Positions 40,553 through 48,609 of a stretch of 64,000 nt of DNA are shown one piece after another. How positions within the stretch are numbered: the first letter of the stretch is position 1; each line of letters begins with the position of its first letter. A program made the translations under genes and the position numbers. Source of the DNA: Paractinoplanes brasiliensis (GTDB lineage: Bacteria; Actinomycetota; Actinomycetes; Mycobacteriales; Micromonosporaceae); assembly GCF_004362215.1 (NCBI RefSeq), contig NZ_SNWR01000002.1:930001-994000 (forward strand), written 5' to 3'. The notes below the pieces were generated by a model. That model saw nothing but the letters and a program-made list of their open reading frames with translations. It had not been told where the DNA came from and made no database searches.

Positions 40553-41554
40553 TCAATGGGGGAGGACCCGCGCGAGGCAGTTCAACGAGTCGAGGCGGTC
40601 GGGTTCCGCCGGGATCATCACGACGCTGGTCGCGCCGGCTGCGTGCCGGGCCGCGATCTGAGCCCGTACGTCGTCGGCGGTTCCTGCCAACGCCAGCTCG
40701 CGCACCCATTCGTCCGGCATCGTGGCCGCGAACTCCTCCGGGCCCGCCGACGCCCGGCGGTGGCGGGCGAGATCCTCGGCGAACGGCATGGCGGCCAGGT
40801 GCGGAGCCCAGTCCGGTTCGCCGATCCAGGCCAGCCCCGGCCGTACGAGGTCACGAGCGGCCCGCCCGTCGTCCCCGACCACTGCCGCGTCGTACGTGAT
40901 CACCTCAAGCTCACGCTCACCTTGGCCAGCATCCGACGGTCGCCCGGCCCCGGCCGGCCGCGTGCCGCCGCCCATCTGCCGCACAGCCGCTTCGACGTAC
41001 GGCGGCGCCGCTGGTTCCGCCAGCAGCACCCCGTCGGCGACCCGCCCGGCCACCGTGATCGACCTGGGCCCGCGCACGCCCAGCACGACCGGCGGCGCCA
41101 CCAGCGGTTTCTCGCCGATCACGACACCCTCGACCTTGACGTACCGTCCCGAGGCCGGCCCCGGCTCGCCGCGCAGCAGCGTGCGCACCGCGATCGTGTA
41201 CTCCTCCAGCAACGTCAACGGGCTGGCCGGCCAGGCGCCCACCTGCCGCATCCAGTCCGGCATGCCGTGCCCGATCCCCGCGATCACCCGGCCCGGGAAC
41301 AGCTGCGCCAATGTCGCCAGCTCCATCGCCGCGAACGCCGCATTACGGGCGCCGGCCGGCAGAATTCCGATCCCCACCGTGATCCTCGACGTCCGTGCCA
41401 GCACCGCGCCGGCCTGGGCGACCCCACCGCGGAACCCGAGGTCCTCCACAACCCACAGCTCGTCGAACCCGAGCTCCTCGGCCCGCTGTGCATAACCCAG
41501 TACCTCGTCCACAGGCAGATCCCGCGGCACCATGACCCCGACACGCGACACCAC
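40553..41554 (-). CDS. LLM-class (luciferase-like) flavin/F420-dependent oxidoreductase
   Basis: A 333-residue TIM-barrel protein of the bacterial luciferase-like family. It starts VSRVGVMVPRDLPVDEVLGY and has ELGFDELWVVEDLGF, VGIGILPAGARNAAFAAMEL, and the family pattern FPGRVIAGIGHGMPDWM. In actinobacteria most such proteins use F420 rather than FMN. The start is GTG 41554 (a second GTG follows). The C-terminal EDLARHRRASAGPEEFAATM and AGTADDVRAQIAA are typical. No partner gene identifies the substrate. Confidence 0.88.
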   Translation of the reverse strand: MVSRVGVMVPRDLPVDEVLGYAQRAEELGFDELWVVEDLGFRGGVAQAGAVLARTSRITVGIGILPAGARNAAFAAMELATLAQLFPGRVIAGIGHGMPDWMRQVGAWPASPLTLLEEYTIAVRTLLRGEPGPASGRYVKVEGVVIGEKPLVAPPVVLGVRGPRSITVAGRVADGVLLAEPAAPPYVEAAVRQMGGGTRPAGAGRPSDAGQGERELEVITYDAAVVGDDGRAARDLVRPGLAWIGEPDWAPHLAAMPFAEDLARHRRASAGPEEFAATMPDEWVRELALAGTADDVRAQIAARHAAGATSVVMIPAEPDRLDSLNCLARVLPH

Positions 41555-41633
41555 TGACCGCCCTCTCTGTCAGCCACAGGCCGGTGCGTACGCGGCTATC
41601 TGGCAGCCGGGGCGCAGCACCTTGATCATCATC

Positions 41634-42230
41634 CTACGGAGCGCGGTTGAACCCGGTCTTGTCCGCGTCGCTGATCTCGCGTAGGACGCGTGCCGGGTTA
41701 CCCACCGCAATGACGCCCGCCGGCACGGAACGTGTCACTACGCTGCCCGACCCCACGATCGAGCCGTCCCCGATGCTGACGCCCTGGTTGATCGTCACAT
41801 CTCCGCCTATCCACACGCGGTCGCCGATGGTCACCGGCTTGGCATGACACGCGCCGGCTGCCCGCTCGAACGGATCGATCGCGTGGTTGCTGGTGTAGAT
41901 GCCGACTCGCGGCCCGAACAGCACGTCATCACCGATCGTGATGCCCCCGCCGTCCAGCATCACGCAGTCGAAGTTCGCGTAGAACCGGTCACCGACGCTG
42001 ATGTTGAACCCGAACTCGCACCGGAACGTCGGCTCGAAATGACACCCCTCGCCGACCGCCCGCAGAAGGCGCCGCAGAATCGCCTCCCGGACCTCCTGCG
42101 GTTGCCCGAAACTCGCGTTGTACTCGCTGGTCAACAGCACGGTCCGCTGCCGCGCCGCCAGCAACTCGGCGGTCAGGTCGTCATACATCGCCCCCGTCAA
42201 CATGTGCTGACGTTGCTCCTCCAGGTTCAC
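41634..42230 (-). CDS. Sugar O-acetyltransferase (Maa/LacA type)
   Basis: A 198-residue left-handed beta-helix acetyltransferase. It begins with the Maa-type head EEQRQHMLTGAMYDDLTAEL and has GFNISVGDRFYANFDCVMLD, the catalytic His in YTSNHAIDP, and hexapeptide turns in ITIGDDVLFGPRV, VTIGDRVWIGGDVTINQGVS and IGDGSIVGSGSVVT. It transfers acetyl from acetyl-CoA to a sugar hydroxyl. I chose GTG 42230, preceded by GGGGG, because sequence upstream of it is not family-like; ATG 42269 is also in frame. It is divergent from a degenerate repeat region. Confidence 0.9.
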   Translation of the reverse strand: MNLEEQRQHMLTGAMYDDLTAELLAARQRTVLLTSEYNASFGQPQEVREAILRRLLRAVGEGCHFEPTFRCEFGFNISVGDRFYANFDCVMLDGGGITIGDDVLFGPRVGIYTSNHAIDPFERAAGACHAKPVTIGDRVWIGGDVTINQGVSIGDGSIVGSGSVVTRSVPAGVIAVGNPARVLREISDADKTGFNRAP

Positions 42231-42299
42231 CGAACCCCCAAATATCGAACCGCGATGTGAACACCCCATTGAAGATCAACGCCGGAGCCCCCGCAGCCG

Positions 42300-42620
42300 C
42301 TGCGCGTACAATTCCCGGCAATCCCGGCGACCGGTTGCCTCAGCCCTCGGCCCTTACCCCGGCCGCAGCCCCTGGTCGCGGCCCTCGTCGCGGCCGTCAG
42401 GGCAGTCCTTGCTGCAGCCCTCGGTCCGAGCACCCGCCGCAGTCAGGCTCAGTCCTCGTCCCAGCGCTTGGTTCCAGCAGACGCCTTGGTGATCAGTCCC
42501 AGCCCTCCCGCCGCAGTCGTCAGGCCCCGCCGCAGCCCCTTGGTCCCAGCCCTCGTGGCAGCCGTTGCGCGCAGCTCTTGCAGCAGCCCTCGGTTCCAGT
42601 GCCCGCCTTGGAGTCAGTCC
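42300..42620. repeat. Degenerate CAGCCCTCG-type repeat tract
   Basis: Loose repeats of CAGCCCTCGGTCC, CAGTCCTCGTCCCAG and CAGCCCTTGGTCCC occupy the gap between the acetyltransferase and the inositol-phosphatase-like gene. The period is irregular (about 25-35 bp). This looks like an old, decaying array. No gene is seen between 42231 and 42732. Confidence 0.6.
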
Positions 42621-42732
42621 CGGCCCTCTCGCCCAGTCGTCAGTTCCAGCCCTTCTGCCATCCAGATCAGGGTCAGCCATCTCCGCGGCCGTCTGGGCAC
42701 GACCGCCCGGCTGGGATCTCTATCATCGACCG

Positions 42733-43545
42733 ATGGTGGTCGATGACGCTGAATTGGCGGTGGCCGCGGCCGTGGCCGGGGCTACGGTTGTCCGAGAGCA
42801 TTACGGCACAGAGCTTGCCCACTTCGAGAAGGCACCCGGAGACTTCGCCACCGAGGCGGATCTGGCGGCTGAGGAAGCGATCCTGGGAATGCTCCGGGCG
42901 GCGCGGCCGGGCGACGCGTTCGTGGGGGAGGAGAGCGGACGCAACGCCGGCGGTCCGGGCGAGCGGGAGTGGTTTGTTGATCCGCTCTGCGGGACGCTCA
43001 ACTATGCGGTCAACACGATGTTGGTGTCGGTCAATGTTGCTCTACGCGATGGGCAACGAATCGTGGCAGCGGCCTCGGCCGACCCGTTCGCGGGTGAGGT
43101 TTTCTGGACCGATGGCGTGATGGCCCGCGTACGGGAAACGAACGGTCAACCGGAGAGCGGAGACAAGCGGCTCCAACCGGATGACACCAGCGGAATCGTT
43201 GACCTGAACCTCGATCCGCCGTTTCTCAACGCGCCGCGGTTCCGGGCGGCCCGGTTGCTGCTGGACGACCGTTTCGTCGCGCGTTTCAAGCCTCGCGTCG
43301 TCTCGAGCACACTGGCTGTGGCCTGGGTGGCGGCCGGACGGCGGGCCGCCTATGTCACCGATGGGGATTTGCGCGACAGTGTGCATTTCGCGGCCGGGAT
43401 CGGTTTGTGCCAAGCGGCTGGTTGTGTCGTCACCGCGCTGGACGGCGGGCCGCTGCACTCCGGATCGCAGGGACTTGTCGCGGCTGCGGACTCCGATACG
43501 CATTCCGCGTTGCTCGAAATGGTGGCGGCCCAGTTGTCCGGCTGA
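42733..43545 (+). CDS. Inositol monophosphatase-like protein with altered metal site
   Basis: A 270-residue protein of the IMPase/CysQ fold. The xDxxT motif (PGDFATEADLAAEEAIL) and the GEES motif are normal. The central metal motif, normally DPLDGT, reads DPLCGTLNY, and the C-terminal WDxAAG motif reads SVHFAAGIG. Two aspartates that bind Mg ions in active enzymes are thus Cys and His. The protein may be a divergent phosphatase using another metal geometry, or inactive and regulatory. ATG 42733 gives the family N-terminus. It is convergent with a GNAT gene 7 bp away. Confidence 0.85.
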   Translation: MVVDDAELAVAAAVAGATVVREHYGTELAHFEKAPGDFATEADLAAEEAILGMLRAARPGDAFVGEESGRNAGGPGEREWFVDPLCGTLNYAVNTMLVSVNVALRDGQRIVAAASADPFAGEVFWTDGVMARVRETNGQPESGDKRLQPDDTSGIVDLNLDPPFLNAPRFRAARLLLDDRFVARFKPRVVSSTLAVAWVAAGRRAAYVTDGDLRDSVHFAAGIGLCQAAGCVVTALDGGPLHSGSQGLVAAADSDTHSALLEMVAAQLSG

Positions 43546-43552
43546 TCGGTGG

Positions 43553-44107
43553 TTATTGGGGTGGCCGTACCAATCGCATTGCCGGGTCAGCGGTTCGGAC
43601 GAAGCCCTGGGACGCATAAAGCGGCTCAGCGGTGGCTGTGGCACGCAGATCGACCGTGTTCGCGCCCTCGGTGGTGAACCATTCGAGAAGCGCGGCGGTG
43701 CACGCCCGGGCATACCCGTGCCGGCGGTGGGCCGGGTCGGTGGCCACGTTGAACATGTAGCCGACCAGGCCGTGCGGGTTGCCCGGGCCGCCCAGACGTT
43801 CCTCGACAATGCCGACCGCGCCCGCGGCCAGCCGATTCCCGCTGCTCGCCACGGCCCGCACCCATCTGGCGGTCTCAGCCGAAGACGGGTTCATGATGGC
43901 GGGACGGTCGCTGACGGGTTCGAGCGGTTGGTCGACGACGAAACCGGCCATGGTGGGCGACGGCTCGGCCAGGCGGCGGAGCAGGATTCTCTGGGATGCC
44001 TCGCGCCAGTTGCCGTCATTGGAGCCGTCGGGCAGGCCGAACAGGATTCCCCGCAACCTGACCAGCTCGGCAGCGTCGTCGACGGTGGCCCGCCGTACGT
44101 TGATCAT
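43553..44107 (-). CDS. GNAT N-acetyltransferase
   Basis: A 184-residue acetyltransferase. It starts MINVRRATVDDAAELVRLRG. The acetyl-CoA binding block is GYMFNVATDPAHRRHGYARA, with the R-x-x-G-x-A pattern, followed by LLEWFTTEGANTVDLRATAT and LYASQGF. The substrate is not evident. Upstream (44110-44165) lie several TTGAC and TCAATATTGAC words, which may form its promoter or match the palindromic word seen elsewhere in the window. Confidence 0.88.
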   Translation of the reverse strand: MINVRRATVDDAAELVRLRGILFGLPDGSNDGNWREASQRILLRRLAEPSPTMAGFVVDQPLEPVSDRPAIMNPSSAETARWVRAVASSGNRLAAGAVGIVEERLGGPGNPHGLVGYMFNVATDPAHRRHGYARACTAALLEWFTTEGANTVDLRATATAEPLYASQGFVRTADPAMRLVRPPQ

Positions 44108-44249
44108 GTGTTGACACTATGACCTGACGTCTTGATGCGGACAGTCAATATTGACGGCGTTGACAAGGCTTGACGGGAGGCGCCCAGCGTCAATGAGCCG
44201 GGCGCCGCACGTCGTCGGGGCAGGCGCGAGCGGGCGGGACAGCGGGTTG

Positions 44250-44510
44250 GCGCGGGTTTCCAGCGGCGAGCCGGTTCAGCCTTGGGAGCAGGTCGAGCCG
44301 TGGGCGCAGGGCGGGACCTGCACGCTGGGGCGCAGACTGACGGGCCGGCGCGGGTGGGCGGCCGGGAGCGGGCCGGCGCGGGTTTCCAACGGCGAGCCGG
44401 TTCAGCCCTGGGAGCAGGCCGAGCCGTGGGCGCAGGGCGGGACCTGCACGCAGGGCGCAGACTGATGGGTCGGCGCGGGTGGGCGGCGGGGAGCGGGCTG
44501 GCGCGGGGTG
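44250..44510. repeat. 126-bp direct repeat, two copies plus a partial third
   Basis: The word GGTTTCCAGCGGCGAGCCGG at 44255 recurs with one change at 44381. The units continue as CTGGGAGCAGG...GGGCGCAGGGCGGGACCTGC. A third, truncated copy ends near 44510. The 44108-44601 stretch has no gene. Confidence 0.85.
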
Positions 44511-44601
44511 ACTGTTGTGGCCTGGGTCGGCGAGGCGGTCGGCCCGCTCGGCCGCCCGCGATCTCGTTGTGGCGGAGTGGGCGCGTGGGCTGCGAGTTCT
44601 G

Positions 44602-45867
44602 TCAGGCCAGGCCCAGGCCGCGGCGACCGGTCTCGTTCAGGCCGGCCTCGGTGAAGCGGTTCTTCCAGTCGCGTTCGTAGTGCTCGGCCGGGAAGTCGGA
44701 CGGGCTCGAACCGGTCAGGAAGGCCTCACGCACCGACGCCGCGTATGCCTCGTTGCGGGGGCACCACGGGGCCGCGGGGATGTACATGACGTTGCCCCAG
44801 CCTTTCTGGTCCTGGACCGGGGCGACGCTGTGGATCATGTCGCAGTGCCACCAGACGGAGTCACCCGCCTGCACGTCGGGGATGCCGGCCAACGCCTCCA
44901 TCAGCAGCCCGTGCCACTTGTCGGTGGCCGGGAACACCTGGTTGACGGTGACGCCGCACATGTCGTCGTCCGGTACATCGTTGAGCAAGGGTCTCAACAT
45001 GAGGTACGCCATCGCGCCGGGGATCGGGACGGTGTGCAGGACGCCCTGGTCGTGGGCCATGTCGGAGAGCGCCGTCCAGCCCTGGAACGTGCGGAACGCC
45101 GAGCACATGGTGGAGCCGGGATACTGCGGGCCGGACGTGCGGTAGGCCGCGTCCCAGGGGTCGTACTTCTCCACAGACCCGTCGAACAGGTGGCGGAAGG
45201 CCTGTTGATAAGCCTGCGTCATCCACAGGTCGAGGGTGCCAGGGTCGAGGTGGGTCCCCAGGCCGGCCGAGTCGGCGCCCTCGGGACGGCGGCGGATGCG
45301 GTCGGGGTAGAGCGAGTCGCGTTCCGGGTCGAACCACTGGGTGCCGTCGTCCGAGGTGTGCTTCCACTGGCTGTTGAGGAACGCCTGCACGCGGGCCATG
45401 CGGTCGCTCTGCCGGGCCTCCATTTGCGCGTGCGACCAGTAGATCGGGTAGATCTCGGGCTTCGAGCCGACGCTGCCGAAGAAGTCGTCGCCGGGGCCGC
45501 GGTAGTTCTCGAAGAACTGGTTCTGCTCCACGTAGTCGACGATGCCCGCGTCCCAAGCGAGGGCCTGCTCGCGCGGGAAGTGGCCGCGCACCACCAGGCA
45601 ACCCCGTTTGCGCAGCTTGGCGACGTCGGCCGCGTTGACCGTGCCGGCCTCGATGTCGTCGTAGGAGATGACCGGCCACACCGTCTCGCCGCGCGCTTTG
45701 GCCGCGGCGACGTCGGCCACCTCGGCCGCCATGTCCCGTTCGACAACGGCGAAAACCTCTTCCACCGTACGGCCGGAGGTGGCGATCTGAGCACGCAGAG
45801 CGGCCTTGACCTCGCGGATCGCGCCGGTCAGGTCGACGGGCGTCTCCTCCCAGTGGGGGAGCGGCAT
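44602..45867 (-). CDS. DUF1479 family protein (YbiU-like putative non-haem iron oxygenase)
   Basis: A 421-residue DUF1479 protein. The family is related to Fe(II)/2-oxoglutarate-dependent dioxygenases (cupin-like fold). Candidate iron ligands are GTHLDPGTLDLWM (HxD) and WWHCDMIHSVAPV (distal His). Other family segments are GCLVVRGHFPREQA and NQFFENYRGPGDDFFG. ATG 45867 is chosen because AAGGAGG lies 6 bp upstream. It is divergent from the ROK repressor, and two inverted-repeat operators lie between them, so the ROK protein probably controls it in response to a sugar-like ligand. The substrate is unknown. Confidence 0.9.
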   Translation of the reverse strand: MPLPHWEETPVDLTGAIREVKAALRAQIATSGRTVEEVFAVVERDMAAEVADVAAAKARGETVWPVISYDDIEAGTVNAADVAKLRKRGCLVVRGHFPREQALAWDAGIVDYVEQNQFFENYRGPGDDFFGSVGSKPEIYPIYWSHAQMEARQSDRMARVQAFLNSQWKHTSDDGTQWFDPERDSLYPDRIRRRPEGADSAGLGTHLDPGTLDLWMTQAYQQAFRHLFDGSVEKYDPWDAAYRTSGPQYPGSTMCSAFRTFQGWTALSDMAHDQGVLHTVPIPGAMAYLMLRPLLNDVPDDDMCGVTVNQVFPATDKWHGLLMEALAGIPDVQAGDSVWWHCDMIHSVAPVQDQKGWGNVMYIPAAPWCPRNEAYAASVREAFLTGSSPSDFPAEHYERDWKNRFTEAGLNETGRRGLGLA

Positions 45868-45878
45868 GGTGGGCCTCC

Positions 45879-45903
45879 TTCTAGTCATGTCCCTTGACTA
45901 GAA
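45879..45903. promoter_or_regulatory. ROK operator 1
   Basis: TTCTAGTCA and TGACTAGAA form a perfect 9-bp inverted repeat with a 7-bp spacer. It overlaps the leader of the DUF1479 gene, next to its ribosome binding site. Confidence 0.7.
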
Positions 45904-45925
45904 AGACGGTAAGCCCCGTGGCGCC

Positions 45926-45950
45926 TTCTAGGCAAGGCTCCTGACTAGAA
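45926..45950. promoter_or_regulatory. ROK operator 2
   Basis: TTCTAGGCA and TGACTAGAA with the same 7-bp spacer as operator 1, centred 47 bp from it. It ends 7 bp before the ROK start codon, which suggests autoregulation of ROK and looping between the two sites. Confidence 0.7.
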
Positions 45951-45957
45951 TGGCGTT

Positions 45958-47433
45958 GTGGATCCGGCCAAGCCCTCGCAGGAGATCTTGCGGACGCTCA
46001 CCGACGAGCACGTGTTACGCGCGTTGATGCGCCATCGCCTGCTGACGCGGGCCGAGTTGTCCACAGAGACCGGCATCTCGAAACCCACAGCGGGCGAGAG
46101 TGTGCGTCGCCTGACCGAAGCCGGCCTCGTTGTGGACACGGGTCAGCGCACGCCCGGCGGACGGGGCAAGGGGCGGGTCGGTTCGTACTACGCCTTGGCG
46201 CCCGGGATCGGCACGGCGTTGGCGGTGAGCATCGCCCCGGAAGGCGTAGTGGCCGAACACATCGACGCCTACGGCGACCTGATGGCCCGAGTCGAAGTCG
46301 AGGTCGGCCGCCCGGCCCGCCCAGACGATGTTGCCGCAGCCCTGGCCCGAGCTGTTGATGCAGCATGCAGCACCGCGCGAGCCGGCGGGAACGCTGGGGT
46401 TCTGGGCCCGGCGGGGACGTTCAGCGCTGTTGCTGAGCAGGGCTCCGGCGGCGTTGGGCCGGTCGCTTCCTACCCGGGCGGAGCGGCTGGTTCCGCAGGA
46501 AAGTCGGGGCCCGGCTCGGGTGGAGATGCGGTGTCTGGCTCCGGTGGGGACAGGGCGGCTGGCTGGGGTGGGGAGGGCGTGCCTGGTTCGGGTGGGGCGC
46601 TGGTCGCTGGTTCGGGTGGAGGCAGGGCGGCTGGCTGGGGTGGGGATGGTGTGCCTGGTTTTGGTGGGGCGCTGGTCGCTGGTTCGGGTGGAGGCAGGGC
46701 GGCTGGCTGGGGTGGGGAGGGCGTACCTGGTTCCGGTGGGGCGCGGGCGGTCGGTACGGACGTTGTGCGGGCGAGGCTGGCTGTTGTCAGCGCGGCGGAT
46801 CCGGTGGATCGGCACAGCGGGCGGCTTGTGCAGTTGCCGGATGCGCCATTTCTGCTGGGAGAGATCGACCCGGTGGCGGTGCTGTCCGGTCGTGTTGATG
46901 GGCCTGTCCATGTTGACAACGACGTCAACTGGGCCGCGCAGGCTGAGCGTAGAGCCAACCCTCTGGACGACTTCGCGTACGTGTATCTGGATGAGGGGCT
47001 GGGTTGCGCGATCGTCAGTGACGGCGAGGTTCGGCGGGGGCATCACGGTCTTGCCGGCGAGGTGGCGCACCTGATCACGGTGGGGCCGGGTGGACGCGCC
47101 ATGCCGTTGATCGAGGTGTTCGGGGAGTTGGGGCTGCGCAGGGCCGGTGGTGGGACGGCGATCGATGTCGACCGGCTGCTCGCGGAGCGTCCGCGGGAGG
47201 TGGTCACCGCGGTGGGCGGGCTGGTCGCGGCCCTCGCCACGCTCATGGACCCCGAGACCGTGGTGATCGGTGGACGGTGGGGAACCGCGTTGATCGACGA
47301 GATTCGGCGGGAGACGTCGCAGCTGCCACGGGCCGTGCACGTGCGTGCCGCGTCTGTGGATGACGAACCGTCACTGAGCGGTGCCCGCGCCGACGCTCTC
47401 CGCAGGCTCCAAGAGCTGATCGTCGGGCGCTGA
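45958..47433 (+). CDS. ROK family transcriptional regulator with an internal Gly-rich repeat
   Basis: A 491-residue ROK repressor. The N-terminal winged helix covers about 1-75 (HVLRALMRHRLLTRAELSTE, TGISKPTAGESVRRL). The sugar-kinase-like domain has VHVDNDVNWAAQAERR, EGLGCAIVSDGEVRRGHHGL and AGEVAHLITVGPGG. The CxCGxxGC zinc motif of many ROK proteins is absent. Between about 135 and 265 there is a Gly/Ala/Ser-rich insert, including three copies of a 24-residue unit starting GWGGEGVPGSGGALVAGSGG. Relatives have about 380-400 residues. GTG start at 45958. Two TGACTAGAA operators precede it. Confidence 0.9.
   Translation: MDPAKPSQEILRTLTDEHVLRALMRHRLLTRAELSTETGISKPTAGESVRRLTEAGLVVDTGQRTPGGRGKGRVGSYYALAPGIGTALAVSIAPEGVVAEHIDAYGDLMARVEVEVGRPARPDDVAAALARAVDAACSTARAGGNAGVLGPAGTFSAVAEQGSGGVGPVASYPGGAAGSAGKSGPGSGGDAVSGSGGDRAAGWGGEGVPGSGGALVAGSGGGRAAGWGGDGVPGFGGALVAGSGGGRAAGWGGEGVPGSGGARAVGTDVVRARLAVVSAADPVDRHSGRLVQLPDAPFLLGEIDPVAVLSGRVDGPVHVDNDVNWAAQAERRANPLDDFAYVYLDEGLGCAIVSDGEVRRGHHGLAGEVAHLITVGPGGRAMPLIEVFGELGLRRAGGGTAIDVDRLLAERPREVVTAVGGLVAALATLMDPETVVIGGRWGTALIDEIRRETSQLPRAVHVRAASVDDEPSLSGARADALRRLQELIVGR
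46500..46745. repeat. 72-bp repeat inside the ROK gene
   Basis: About three units of 72 bp (24 codons), with GGCTGGGGTGGGGAGGGCGT at the start of each. Shorter GGTTCGGGTGG words precede the array. The period keeps the frame, as in the two citrate synthase arrays. Confidence 0.9.
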
Positions 47434-47600
47434 GGATCCACAGCTCCTGCCGGATACAAAAGCGCTGGGGATGCTTCGCTCGTGTCGACGGTTCGCGGGT
47501 TGGGAGGGCTGGTGGTGGGACGCTGAGGGTGCTTCGCTCCTGTCGACACTCGGCGGCCTGCGAAAGCTGGTCGTAGAGCACCGAGAATCCACCGTCCGCG
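47405..47600. repeat. Degenerate copies of the ROK gene 3' end
   Basis: The end of the ROK gene (GAGCTGATCGTCGGGCGCTGAGGATCC and following bases) recurs twice in degenerate form. One copy reads GGCTGGTGGTGGGACGCTGA near 47505; the other reads AAGCTGGTCGTAGAGCACCG near 47565. TGCTTCGCTC...TGTCGAC is also shared between 47472 and 47529. This is a terminal duplication, like those at the DUF2332 and DUF1990 genes. Confidence 0.6.
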
Positions 47601-47615
47601 AACAGTGGCTGGGGG

Positions 47616-47888
47616 TCAGGCGGCAATCAGTTCGGGGATTCGGGTGAAGAGCTGGGTGGTGTAGTTGACCATTTCGTGGAGCATCCAGTTGCCCGAGAAG
47701 AGGAGGGCCGCGCAGACCGCGGCGGCCTTCGGGACGAAGGACAGGGTGGCTTCCTGGATCTGGGTCACCGACTGGAACAGCGAGATGGCGAAACCGACGG
47801 CCAGCGCGGTGATCAGAATCGGGGCGGACATCTTGGCCGCGATCGTCATGGCGCCCAGACCCAGCTCGATGATCATCGTGTCGGTCAT
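47616..47888 (-). CDS. fliQ: Flagellar type III export protein FliQ (orphan)
   Basis: A 90-residue protein with two transmembrane helices (about 18-38 and 52-72). It matches FliQ along its length: LGAMTIAAKMSAPILITALA, GFAISLFQSVTQIQEATLSF, VPKAAAVCAALLFSGNWML. FliQ forms part of the FliPQR export gate of the flagellar basal body. No other flagellar gene is in this window: upstream is the maleylpyruvate-isomerase-like gene, downstream the ROK gene. The product looks intact. It may be a second copy or one displaced from the main cluster. Flagella fit motile spores of Actinoplanes-like organisms. Confidence 0.9.
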   Translation of the reverse strand: MTDTMIIELGLGAMTIAAKMSAPILITALAVGFAISLFQSVTQIQEATLSFVPKAAAVCAALLFSGNWMLHEMVNYTTQLFTRIPELIAA

Positions 47889-47969
47889 ACCCCTCTGTTC
47901 GGGCGGGGTGGGGCCGGGCCGAGTGCAGGACGGTTGCAGTTCGGTGAGAGTGGGCGGAAACCCTCAGGT

Positions 47970-48578
47970 TCAGACCACCGAGAACGAGGACGGAAGGGAC
48001 GAACGGCCCGTCAGCGCCCGCAGCAGCACCGCGCCGTCGCCCAGGACTACCGCGATCTTGGCGGCCAGCAGGGTGGCCCCGGCCACGGCGGCGGGGTCGA
48101 ACTCGACGGGCACACCGGCCGCGGCGGCCACGTCGGTACCGTGGACGACCAGCTCGAACGTACGGGTGGGCAGCCAGTCGCGGACCCGCATGCCGCCCAC
48201 CGGGGTGGACACCACGTCGTCGTCGGCGACCGTGGCCAGGGCCTGGGTCGCGCGGCCGGCCAGGGCGCCAGCGTCGTCGAGCGCGGCGGCCGACTCCTGG
48301 GCGTCGGCGTCGGAGGCGGCGACCGCGGCCGCGTACACGTCGGCGGGCACATCCCGTACGAAGGCGAAATAGCCCTCCGCGGCGGCGACGTTGACCGACT
48401 TCGCGGGAGTGGCCAGCACCGGCGGGACCTGGATCAGCGCCGAGCTCAGCGTGTGCCCGATCAGGGCGCGCAGGGTCCAGTCACCGAGACCGGGACCGTC
48501 CAGACGGTCGGCGGGGACCCGGTCGACCAGGTCGACGAAGGTGACGGCGGCGGAGCGGTACGTCCGGCGGTAATCCAC
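47970..48578 (-). CDS. Maleylpyruvate isomerase/DinB-like (mycothiol-dependent type) protein
   Basis: A 202-residue protein with the MDMPI N-terminal fold: YRSAAVTFVDLVDRVPADRL, GLGDWTLRALIGHTLSS, and the later THE-like region RTFELVVHGTDVAAAAG. The His in LIGHT and the ExxxH/HGTD pair are the usual zinc ligands. Many actinobacterial members depend on mycothiol, but most have no assigned substrate. It could be a thiol-transfer or detoxification enzyme. Length is somewhat short because the C-terminal domain is missing, as is common for stand-alone forms. Confidence 0.85.
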   Translation of the reverse strand: MDYRRTYRSAAVTFVDLVDRVPADRLDGPGLGDWTLRALIGHTLSSALIQVPPVLATPAKSVNVAAAEGYFAFVRDVPADVYAAAVAASDADAQESAAALDDAGALAGRATQALATVADDDVVSTPVGGMRVRDWLPTRTFELVVHGTDVAAAAGVPVEFDPAAVAGATLLAAKIAVVLGDGAVLLRALTGRSSLPSSFSVV

Positions 48579-48609
48579 CCCGACAATCTAGCCAGAGCCG
48601 TCGTCCGGG

